A stretch of 64,000 bases of DNA, taken from the NCBI RefSeq assembly GCF_910596095.1, contig NC_056544.1:3809155-3873154 (forward strand), written 5' to 3'. Numbering within the stretch: position 1 is the first letter of the stretch; each line of letters begins with the position of its first letter. Source of the DNA: Thunnus maccoyii (taxonomy: Eukaryota; Chordata; Actinopteri; Scombriformes; Scombridae). Position numbers and translations under genes: made by a program. Of this stretch, positions 53,773-64,000 are shown one piece after another. Below the pieces are notes generated by a model. The model searched no databases. It was not told the origin of the DNA and saw nothing but the letters and a program-made list of their open reading frames with translations.

Positions 53773-56700
53773 ATGAGTCTCGTTCGAAACGTCAACGTCA
53801 TGTCTTCTACGTCTACACAAAAGTTCATGACTCCAAGTTCTGGAAAAGATCGAGGTAAGTGTGTAGTTGTGGCAAAGAACTTGCAATCTCTACTGACATG
53901 AGATAATCCATATGATTTATCAGGTGTGGGTACCATTTCTGATTTAGTGCCTCGAGTTGTAGGTAAGAGTCCTGTTGTTGAGAGTTTTTTTAAATGCTGA
54001 AAACTTATTTGTGACGTACATGTGTGCTTTGACTTAATAGAAATTCAAAATTTGTAGTTAGTTTACAGACCTGAATATAATAATACAACTATTAAATAAT
54101 AACTTTTAGTCCAAACAATATTCTGTATACAAGGCAATTCTGTCATGTAATGATCCAACATCTAGGTCCAGCTTTAGTGGAGGGTTTATAACACACTGCT
54201 GTTCAGAAAATAATGATATAAAGAGATGGGTTTTAAAACTAATTTTACAGAGATACACAGTCCCTGCTTCTCATTAGTCTAATCAAAGCACCAGTAGAAC
54301 TCCTATTGTAACTTATTTTCTCATCAACCAAACTATGTTTAAAATGACTGATGGTCTGATGATTGCTATGTTTTAAGTTTTCCTGCCTTTTATACACAGA
54401 GGAGGGAAAAACACATTTTGGTAAAATACACAGTATTGTGGTATATTAAATAGATTTTATTAAATTTGTCACAAATAATAAAATCAATACCCCTCTGACT
54501 TTATGCTGCTGCTGTTTTTACATTTATGTGACAGCTTTCAATTCTCATGAGTTGTGTTGAATGTGTTAAAAAATAATGCTAAGTCTGATCTAGACTTTGA
54601 TGGAAAAGTGATTTGGGACTTATTCAAACATGAGACTGACAGTAAAACTTGCCCACACATGAACTTACAAGGTGCACGTCTGAGAAGGGTTGAAGTCTTG
54701 TATTTGCTTATTTACTTTGCTCTTCCCCTTATTATCAACACCTCATGATCAGTACTGATATGATTATTCACCTCCATCACTTTAACTAGGTGCAAGTTCA
54801 TTATATGTTTCTTATGTCAAAGTGCACAACCCCAATGGGTCATCATGCAAGCTTGTGCAGTACAGGAAGTTGTTCACACGGTTTTTCTCATTTGTAGAGA
54901 ACAACATGGATTTCAGTGTAAGGAAGAGAGGAAGGGAGGACAGTGATGTTGCACCTATGAAAAAGATCAAGGTTTGCAACATCACCCAGTCCACTGAACC
55001 CTGCAACAAGGTGCAGGAGGGTGTCAATCCAAGGAAGAGGAGGGCTAGCCATGATGGAAAGATGCCCGGGAAAAAAATGAGGCCCAGTGAAGGGTCAGTG
55101 AAGAATTATACAAGACAGTGGGGCAAGAGAGAGGCCAGTGTTGATGCTGGGACATCTGCGAAAAGGATGAGGTGTAGCGACAGCACCAGCATCACTGTGT
55201 CCACTCCCACTGAATCTATCTCTACTGGATCCAGCATGAAGTCCAGCTCTACCGGATCCAGCATGAAGTCCAGCTCTACTGGATCCAGCATGAAGTCCAG
55301 CTCTACCGGATCCAGCATAAAGTCCAGCTCTACTGGATCCAGCATGAAGTCCATCTCTACTGGATCCAGCATGAAGTCCAGCTCTACTGAATCCATCACT
55401 ACTGGATCCAGCTCCACTGCATCCAGCGCTACTGTCTCCAGTGAGAAAGTGATCATCAGCCATATTTTTAACAACGTCTCACTGGAAGAGCAGAAAGTTT
55501 TTGAGCTGGCCTCCTCAGGGAGCACCAGCAGAGGTGGGCTGATAGTGTAAAAGAAAGTTAGAGAAAGATTAGTTTGTGTGCTGCTACTGCTGTGTAAGCT
55601 AAGTGAAGACACGCTGCCTGCACCTTCTACAAGAGATTACTTTTAGCCTGGCCTTTGTAGAGAGTGAAAGAATGAAATCAGGATTGGTTAGGAGAAGTGT
55701 TGGAAGTAAATAGTAAAATAAATCTCTCTGTGTTTGTGTGTAGCTGAATTTGAAGACAAGTATGTCCAGCAAGCACCGATCGGTCAGGGAGGCTTCGGTT
55801 CAGTATATGCTGGCTTCCGTAAAGAAGATTCTTTACCAGTAAGTCTTACAAACACGTTAATACACACATTATACCATCACCACAGCTTCAGAAAGTGCCA
55901 ACCAAAAGACTTGTATTTCTGTCCTGCAGGTGGCTATCAAGCATGTACCCAGGGATATTGTGAGGCGCGAACGAGTGGTGAGTGATTTTATCTGATGTCA
56001 AACACAAACTGTTGAAATTCGAACTGTTACCTGAAAGTTGAACATTTCTTTCACAGCTCTTATGTGGATGAGCAAAACAGACAAGCCATCAGTTCTGCAG
56101 CTGCTTATATTTCAAATCTTTCTCTTTAAATTGACATTCATATGCAATCAATTTGGATTTGCAAAGATTACCTCAATTGAACCTCATTTACCACTCAACA
56201 TGTATACATTTGTTTTCTTTAGGTTTGCAATGGGAAGGTGTATTACATCATTCTGGAGGTGGCCCTCATGCTCAAGACTGCAGGTCTACCAGGATCAGAT
56301 GGACAATCCGCTGCCATATCCCTTCTGGACTGGTACGCTCTTGAACATGAGCTAATCCTGGTTTTGGAAAGACCAGCTTACTCCCTGGACCTCCACAAGT
56401 ACCTTCAAATCAACGGAGGCTCCTTGCCGGAACATGAGGCTAAGGTACTGAGGCTATGTGGAGGATGCTTCTGTCTATGTGTGTGTAGAAAAGCAGTTCT
56501 TGGCATCCTTTAGAGCAGAGCTTACCTGATGAGAAGGTCACTCTGGCTAAAACTGCAACCAAGGTCAACACTTGATTGAATTTCATTTGTCTTTTTCAGT
56601 AGAGTGTTTTAGGCTGCAGTCTAAAGCTTGATTGATTTGGTTCAAACCACAACTGAAAAGTTACATTTATCACATTTAGTGTGATCTGAACTGCACATCC

Positions 56701-57835
56701 AACTTCCTTGTAAAATAGGCAGTACTAGAGAGTGGTGATGTAGGGACTACTCATAGGGCTACTTGGTAAAATACTGTAGCTGGCATGATAACAGCTAACA
56801 TGATAGCCAGCCAGGAATATGCTAGTGCCAGTCAGTCTCAATCATGGTTACAATAGCTCTCCACGCTAACAGGCTTGGCTGCTGATACAAGAGGTTCACA
56901 CATTTTATTCAAACAGATATTTATAACATTAACTCTCAATTCAGTTCTTCTGAAAGACAACTGAGACTGACAGTTCAGCAGTGTTTAAAGTTTGAGGAAC
57001 TGTTCTGAAAAATTTTGCCTCATGATGTTATTTTAGACACTTTTCCATCCTGCCAAGAATCTGGAGAAAATACTGCCTTACAGTCCCTCTCAACTACTGT
57101 ATGTCTATATCTCTCTATCTCAGATGATCCTGAGTCAGCTGGTGGATGCAGCCATTGACATGCACGCCAAGGGTGTCTTTCACAGGGACATCAAGTTAGA
57201 AAACACCCTGATTCAGCGTTCTCCAACTGGTGCCCCAAGAATCCGGCTGATTGATTTTGGCTGTGGCAGCTTCTCAACAGAGACATCTTACGATTCTTTC
57301 TGTGGTATGATATCCATTAGCCAATTTTTAAGAATAATAACTTTCATGTTTAAAGAAAGCTTAGCCCCCTTCTCATTCTCTCGCACTTTCTGCCTTTGTC
57401 TTCCTCAATTTCTCTGCTGCTGCCTGTTCTAGGTACCCGTGCATACGTCCCTCCAGAGTGGTTTGACTGTAACGCATACTGGGCTCATCCCACCACGGTT
57501 TGGCAGCTGGGCGCACTCTTCTATTCATTGCTGAATGGAAGAGAATATTTCACAACTGAAGACTTCATCCAGAACCACATTAGAATCAACAGTGCACTGT
57601 CCCGAGGTAAGACACAGTTTTATATCAGACAGTATCTTCTTCTGTTGTTGTTTTTTCCTCTCACAGAGTACTGTACCTGCCCCCTTAAACCTTGATCTCC
57701 TGCTTTTGCTCTTACTTTTCAGACACCAAGATTTTGTTGTACATGTGTCTGGCCAGAGACTCAATGGAGCGTGCCACTCTGCAGGAGCTACAGTCCTTCC
57801 TTGCCTTCACACAACCCAGCCCTCCACCCATCTAA
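53773..57835 (+). CDS. PIM-like serine/threonine kinase, copy 2 (9 exons, 529 residues)
   Basis: Exons: 53773-53854, 53924-53962, 54898-55533, 55744-55838, 55930-55977, 56223-56444, 57124-57304, 57433-57606, 57723-57835. Same structure as copy 1, with intact splice sites. The kinase domain (exons 4-9) encodes the same protein as copy 1: glycine loop about 266-273, catalytic lysine 288, HRD 394-396, DFG 418-420. The few base changes I noticed there are silent. Exon 3 is 93 nt longer: an extra 12 residues including NPRKRR, one more STGSSMKSS unit and ten more Ser/Thr/Ala residues. The extra basic cluster could be a nuclear localisation signal. PIM kinases are constitutively active Ser/Thr kinases, usually regulated by abundance rather than by activation-loop phosphorylation. 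Confidence 0.87.
55219..55391 (+). repeat. 27-nt coding minisatellite in kinase copy 2
   Basis: Six in-frame STGSSMKSS-type units, one with Met changed to Ile. A degenerate tail continues to about 55430. Confidence 0.9.
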
Positions 57836-57847
57836 GCCCTCCTCTTC

Positions 57848-57853
57848 AATAAA
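57848..57853 (+). promoter_or_regulatory. polyadenylation signal (AATAAA) of kinase copy 2
   Basis: Canonical hexamer 13 bases after the stop, at the position equivalent to copy 1. Confidence 0.55.
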
Positions 57854-60290
57854 AGGCCGTCAGGTTGGTTCCTCCCACCACCCCACATTCTCACAGTCGG
57901 GACAGCGCCACACACATATCCACATTGCAGGAAACAGTTAGCATTGAATAATACTCTGTGATGTCTGTTCTTTGCATACGATCCTGCCATCGTTTCTCTT
58001 CCTGCTGAGATGCGCCGGAGTCCACCTGACCTCCATCACTGTCTGCTGTGTGCCCTGCTGCATCCTCGGAAATGGAACATTAATACTGGAGGGGAAACTG
58101 GAAAAAATACAGCAACAACAACAAAAATGGATCCTGTAGAACACCCAGCCGTCCATGTAGAGGGGATCTCTCCAATTTCCTACAAGCTCAGGATTTTTTC
58201 CTCGAGAGAGCTTGCGCTGGGTCAGGAACTATAGCTGATGTTCAATATACAAATAAATTGACCTTCATTTGATGTGGTGGTGTGAATTTTAAGTAAGGCT
58301 GTGTTAGAGCACTGTGAGCTTGTTTACGAGACATTTCTTGAGTAAAGAAAGAGCTTCAGAAATGTACTAAGCACAAGTCAGGCTAATTTAGGCTGTTAGA
58401 TGATTTCTGTCAAACATGTTTAAAGCTATGATATATCTGGTTTATTGTATTCATGTAGAGACAGAAGTACATTGTTACCACTCACGGTTAAGCACATCTT
58501 GTGAAGAAACATTTCACACTTTTTTATTCCTTAAAGAATCTGCTGGAAGCTCTTGAAAACCTCAGCAAAAATGTAAGCAGCTATGATTTCACCAGCACAA
58601 TAGGTATGACGACAGTAAATGATCATCTGAGAAATTCAACTGAAAGAACATGTGAAAATAAAAACTTAACATGAAAACAAAATCCAAACAAAAAATAAAG
58701 TAAGTTAAATTGCGGGAACCTTCAGATGAGTATTTCGATGATGAAATACTGTTACTTAAATGTTAAAACAGATAAATTTCCAAAATATAAAACCTTAGAG
58801 CTGATAAAAAAGTTCTGAAAGAGCTTCTCCAGGCTTTATGACTGGAAAAGACAGACAGAGACAAGTAATCTGTCAGCCTACACTGAACTGCCTCAAATGT
58901 ATAATACAGTATGTGTAAAATTAATATAAATAGAGCTCCTAACATCAGTGTATTCGTACAATGTGACTAGATGTACACCTTACGGATGAAAGGGTACAAG
59001 ATGATTTTCTTTGAGGTTCAAATTTAAATTGAGAGAGAATTTAAGCAGAGCTCCAGTGTGGACAGAGAGAACAGAACTATTAATAAAATATCATACATGT
59101 TATCTTTAATTTAGTGAATATAATAATTGTGTACATACAGTAGATGCTGAACTTACCATAAATGTCATAAAACGCCATCATGCACCAGATTTACAGGCAC
59201 TCTTAATTATCTTGTCACGTTCTGTAGTCTGTTACTTTTTTGGCTATTTTAAGATTTAGTCAGAAATCACATAAAAGTTGGCTGAACTGCACTCTCACTA
59301 ATGACTGATAACAGGAAAGATTCAAGATGTCACAGCCACACACACACACACACAATAAATCCATCCCTGTCCATCACATTTCATTCATTTATCCATTACT
59401 GACAAGAGAAAAAGGCCCTATTTAAATACAATTTCAAAGCTGGGCCTGAATGGATATTGTTTGTTTATTAGTGTTGTTTCATGTATCACATAGCTGTAAA
59501 CACACAGCCAGGAATAACTCAAAGGGTCAAGTTATGTGCAAACATGCAGACACAGAGAGAGAAACTATATTTGATCAGACTGATGCATACCACATAACCA
59601 CAATGTCTCCAGGTAGACCTCCCTTGGATGTCACGCCCTTCTCTCCCCATGTTTCTGTTCTGCAATAAAGACAAAAATGCCCCAAATATTTCTTAAAAAA
59701 GAGAAAAAAACTTCAGGTAATAAACTATTAGAGCAAAGACAACAAGGACAAAAAAGATAAAGTAAAGTTTTTTAGGAAGGTAACTAGGCTGCTGTTTATC
59801 TGTGCCATGGTGAAAAATAACCGATATATTTGCTATAACTTATATATTATGTTATATAATATATGATATATAGCCAATAATTTACTCAAGTACTGTACCT
59901 ATGAGCAATTTTGTAATTTACTTGGGTAATAGCTTCTTTTTTTGCTATACTTGTAGTAGAGTTATTAGCTGGTTTTCAGATTAACATTTTACACACAAAA
60001 CATATGATCAGTTTAGAAAGTATGATTCTTTGTTATAGATGAAATTTCCCAACTGTATATAAAGTTGTAGTTGTTGTAGTTAAAAAGTTGCTTTATTTCT
60101 CTGTAATAATAATCCAATAGTTTTGTAATTGAGTATTTTTACACTGTGGTACATTTACTCAAGTAAAAAAGCTGCATACTCTGTCTGTTATGCATTTACA
60201 AATGCCCAACCCCAAAGACACCAAATATACTGTACTGCTGCAGAGGTTACACAACATTTTTTCAAAAATGAACCCAACTTCTTACATACA
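57854..60290. other. downstream flank of kinase copy 2
   Basis: Non-coding sequence shared with unit 1, with a (CA)n near 59338-59354. No gene was seen. Confidence 0.5.
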
Positions 60291-60479
60291 GTGCTGCTTG
60301 AAAGTTTGTGAACCCTTTAGAAATTTCTGTTTTTCTGCATAAATATGACCGAAAACGTGATCAGATATTTACACAAGTCCTAAAACTAGATAAAGTGAAC
60401 CCAATTAAACAAATGAGGTAAAAAAATAAACTTTTTCATTTATTTATTGAGGAAAATTATCCAATCTCACATATTTGTG
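60291..60479 (-). mobile_element. terminal 190 bp of a Tc1-like element
   Basis: Same terminal sequence as 51417-51608 (CAGTGCTGCTTGAAAGTTTG and following), then an abrupt change to unrelated sequence. Confidence 0.9.
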
Positions 60480-60825
60480 TTGGCATCAGATGCAGTTCCT
60501 ATGTGATCCACCAGAGGTCAGTGTGAGCCAAGTCCTCACCAGTCTGCACAGTAGGAAACCTCAAATTCAGAATAATATTCTACAGAATTAATTATTAAAA
60601 GGATTATAGGAGTATTGTAGTGAAAACACAGAGACAAAAAGTCCTCAGAAACTTTCTTCATAGCACCTAAATCCCTTAGAAAACACTATACTCACTCATG
60701 CTCAGAAGGAGAGTCACTGTGAAATGAGATCACATATATGACAGTGTGTTTGTTTGTCTGTGTCTTTCTATTGTTATCAGTCAGGGTCATCTCTAAATGT
60801 TTCATAACTGAGCCTGTATTACATG

Positions 60826-60828
<3 letters not shown>
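60480..60828. other. unassigned intergenic sequence
   Basis: Follows the truncated Tc1 end. I recognise no coding or repeat feature. Confidence 0.4.
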
Positions 60829-60877
<49 letters not shown>

Positions 60878-61150
60878 ACACACATGTTTCCACTACCTCA
60901 GAGGACATTACATTGACTTACATTCATTCCTGGGGACTTATTCTAACCTTAACCATAACCACTACATGCCTAACCCTAACCCTCACCCTAACCTTACTAT
61001 AACTCTAAAGTTACCTTTAGAAAAGCTAGTCTTAACTTTAAACCAAGTCTTCACCCTAAAATGAATGATTTACATTAAAGGGACTTGCTTTTTGTCCCCA
61101 TCAGGGAGGCGAGTCCCCACAACATGGGGACAACACACATGCACACACAC
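60829..61150. repeat. dispersed fish repeat with (CA)n and telomere-like CCCTAA units
   Basis: A (CA)n run at 60829-60885 is followed by AGGACATTACATTGACTTAC and by irregular CCTAACCCTAACCCTCACCC units (about 60967-60995). It ends in GAGTCCCCACAACATGGGGA. I recall this combination as a widespread fish interspersed repeat. Confidence 0.7.
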
Positions 61151-61974
61151 ACTGCATGAGAGGAGAATAAAGGAAGATAGAGTTACAGTGAGGGTGACTG
61201 TATCCAGGATGAGATCATCAGACAACTGTTGCCTCATACAGATGGTGGATGGAGCTTTAAGCCAGGTGCTGCTCTATTGAACTCTGCAGGAGGTGCTCAA
61301 CTGATATAACAACAATCATGTTGGAAGTCCTCATCCCCGTAGACTGTTCAGTTACCTGACTTACCTGTTTGAACACAGACACAGTTTATTCATCGTCTTT
61401 GTCTGAGAACTGATCATTTCAGCACTGACTCATCTGACTCAATGTGTTTAGATAATATCAGCTTGTCATGGACCTTCATTCTTGACCTTGTGATCAATGT
61501 TTGTGACAAACTAATCATGACTCAAGGTCCACTTACATGCTTTTTCAGGTTCTTTATCTTACAGTCTAGTATCTGATGTCTTGTAAACACACGTAATTTG
61601 CACATTGAAGTACTTGGCAGTACATCACTAACTAGACAGCAATAAACATTTAACCTGCAGCTTCAAAGGAGGATTGGTTCACCTGGGTTTCCTCCAATCA
61701 GAAAAAGGTTTAAATGGATGATGTCACCTTGCTCCATCATTTCAGTTGCATGGCTCTGAAAGAAAACACGTTTTTAGGTGTGGTTTTTAATATTTTCATC
61801 TGTCCATTGGTTATGTGACTATTTACCATTAACTGATAAAGGCTACAAACTTGTGTGAGAGGTGACCCAGTGACCCAATAAGTTGCAACACATGTTAAAA
61901 CTGAACATGCACAGGACTGAAACAGATTTTTTTTTTTCTGTTAGATGAGTAAGACTTCATGATAAAGATGTAAA
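61151..61974. other. unassigned intergenic sequence
   Basis: No exon, RNA gene or recognisable repeat seen. Confidence 0.4.
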
Positions 61975-62370
61975 AATTTGATGGGAAAGATGGGAAATTT
62001 TGGGGATAAACTCTTACTTTCTTTCTTGCTGAGAGTTAGATGAAAAAGATCAATACTATTTTCATGGGTGTGTGGTAAAAATAAAGCTAGGACCAGGAGA
62101 CTTAGCTTAGCTTAAAGCTAAATGCTAAATGCACCTGGCCAAATAACCACCATAATACATGTTTAAACTTGCTATAGATTAAACAAAAGACATGTTACAT
62201 GTCAGAAGGTGGACTGTTTACATTTGGGTAGAGCCAGGCTAGTGGTCCCCCCCTGTATACAGTCTTTGTGCTAAGCTAAGCTAACCAGCTGATGGCCATA
62301 GCTTCATTTTAAGTGTAAAACAAGCAGTCTTTCATTAAATAAGCACCTTCCCCAAAATGTAAAGTCCTTT
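61975..62370. mobile_element. fold-back MITE with GCTTAGCTTAGC arms
   Basis: The left arm contains GAGAGTTAGATGAAAAAGAT and CTTAGCTTAGCTTAAAGC. The right arm contains GTGCTAAGCTAAGCTAACC, in inverted orientation. The motif set matches a common fish non-autonomous element I recall. The arms are diverged. Confidence 0.6.
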
Positions 62371-62557
62371 CTTTAAAGAATCAGGCTGACATTGCTCTAT
62401 ATTTTACTTATTTTCAACAAATCCCATTTAAAGACAAAATCTACAATATGTTAGTCCATCTCTCAGTGCTGTCAGACTTCCTTACCCTGCTTGTCTGTTG
62501 CATTGTTATTGACTAATAACATTAACAATGGCTCTGCTCTATTCAAGCATCCCAGTA

Positions 62558-62655
62558 AGTCATGACATTGTGACAGTGAGCCAGTATGCACAATATCAGG
62601 ACCCTAAAACTGGAGCAGCTAAATGGAATTCAGCCATCATTCAGCCTTCATTTTA
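62558..62655. repeat. dispersed repeat, copy B
   Basis: Matches 19537-19630 in the same orientation over about 90 bases with scattered mismatches. Confidence 0.7.
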
Positions 62656-63382
62656 TTATTTACACCTGTTTTACTACTGTCACATGTCACAATATCTTTA
62701 TTGTATATATTATGTATTACAATATTGTATTATAATAATTGACACTTAATGTGTATGCAGCATTTTACAGTTGTAGCTGTTCGGATCTATAACAATGCAT
62801 CCGATTTTGTTTGTTGATCCTGTTTTGTATTAATCTGAATCCAGGATATCTGCAGGTCTTGAAAAGTCTTAAAAATAATTTAGTTTTCTCAAAAAAGGCC
62901 TTACAAGGTATTACATTTCATTTACAAATATCTTAAATGTTTTGTCCTGGCTATTATGTGCAGTAATGTTAGTTATAATGGTTTTGTATATGATCATGGG
63001 CTGTTGGGAGACTTTATACATCTTTAAACTAAAGGTGGGATTGTTTCGATTGTGGATTGTGCATGCTTGAGTCTTTTCATTGTTTCAAAGGTTCAGATGG
63101 AACATGTCACCCAGTGAAACAGTGTGGCTCTGATGAGTTTTTAACAGTTTTTGGAAAACAATGGAGCTCTATGGCACAGAGGAATAAGACATATATCAAA
63201 TATACATCATATTTGTTAGTAGATCAATCCATTGTCAGTTTTGTTCTTGTCATGGGATTTGTAATAACAAAAAATACAGAAAATCACCAGCCTATTAATA
63301 TAAATGATGATGAAAGGTGTAAGAGCAGTATGTTGTCAATAATGCAGAAAGGGTCCATCAGAGGAAAGGAAGTCAAGTGAAA
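62656..63382. other. unassigned intergenic sequence
   Basis: AT-rich, with no supported feature. Confidence 0.4.
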
Positions 63383-63870
63383 CTTTAAAGGGTCAGTTGA
63401 CCCAAATCACTATTACTATTACTATTACTACCACTATTTCTTATGTATACCATGTGGTATCTGGCCACATAGACAGTCTTGAGTTTATCTGAGCTCATCT
63501 GAGATATCTACCTCTGAACACAACACAATAGAAGTGAGTGGTACTTTGTTTTAGCTGCTAAAAGCAGCAGTCTCTCCATAGAATTTATATGTTTGATAAT
63601 CCACAGACCTCACTGTCAACAGTTTTCATTGGGACTATTTCTTTGGTAGAAAGAAGTTCCAGTGAAATGTGTTCACAGTGAAGTCTGTGTATTATCCAGC
63701 ATAAAGAGGACATTGTTTCTGGAAAGACAAGTTGCTGTCGATTTTCTTTTAATAAGATGTCCACTTCCTCCTGGTGTATGGTATCTTCTCCCACCATTAC
63801 TTTCAGGATCTTCCCTAAATGGAAGTGAAGGAGACACAAGTCACATGTCAGATGACAAACTTCACACTTA
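63383..63870. repeat. dispersed fish MITE
   Basis: Starts AACTTTAAAGGGTCAGTTGA with a palindromic GGGTCAGTTGACCC. It continues through TTTGTTTTAGCTGCTAAAAG, CAGACCTCACTGTCAACAG and TTCCCTAAATGGAAGTGAAG, all of which I recall from an abundant teleost element. No open frame of interest. Confidence 0.6.
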
Positions 63871-64000
63871 GGTACACAGTGTGTCTGAAAAGATTCACAA
63901 AAGCTTTGATAAATCTGATCCTGAATATCAAAAATATCAACAATGGAGATTTTAAGCAGAGCATTTGCCTTGAAAAAGCCACTGAGTCAAACCCTGCTGC

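Larger units (their letters stand above)
52470..60479. repeat. tandem duplication, unit 2 (8.0 kb)
   Basis: Direct-repeat partner of 42909-51608, in the same orientation. Lacks the 800-bp insertion. Its terminal Tc1 piece stops at 60479, where unit 1 continues for another 860 bases of Tc1. Confidence 0.97.

Overview
This is nuclear DNA from a ray-finned fish, most likely a spiny-rayed (percomorph) teleost. The evidence is vertebrate genes split by GT-AG introns, abundant (CA)n microsatellites, and fish-type transposons: Tc1-like elements, L2-like and other non-LTR LINE pieces, fold-back MITEs and an abundant percomorph-type dispersed repeat. There is no bacterial or organellar signal. All five protein genes lie on the + strand.

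Layout. (1) 63-6392: the 3' half of dpyd (dihydropyrimidine dehydrogenase), 13 exons, ending in the two C-terminal 4Fe-4S motifs. A decayed Tc1-like element lies just downstream. (2) 9996-12951: a compact 9-exon gene for a 350-residue SUN-domain nuclear-envelope protein. (3) 14909-38121: ptbp2 (neural polypyrimidine tract binding protein), 17 coding exons, 523 codons. It includes the 34-nt exon known from PTB-family autoregulation, a GC-AG intron and TE-filled introns. (4) 42909-60479: a recent tandem duplication of about 8-8.7 kb. Each unit carries one complete 9-exon gene for a PIM-like serine/threonine kinase (498 and 529 codons) with an unusual basic, Ser-rich N-terminal region. (5) The remaining 3.5 kb is repeat-rich intergenic DNA.

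The dpyd-ptbp2 neighbourhood is also found on human chromosome 1. There, to my knowledge, the two genes converge; here they point the same way with a SUN gene between them. The genes share no obvious pathway (pyrimidine breakdown, nuclear envelope, splicing control, kinase signalling). The most interesting content is regulatory and structural: the pyrimidine-rich surroundings of the ptbp2 34-nt exon, a dpyd intron with AC repeats at one end and GT-rich sequence at the other, and the kinase duplication. One edge of that duplication lies inside a Tc1 element. The kinase domains of the two copies are identical at protein level, while their N-terminal regions differ by insertions and deletions.

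Exon limits were set by hand from splice sites, reading phase and remembered family sequence. They should be good to the base for most exons, but no alignment or transcript was available.
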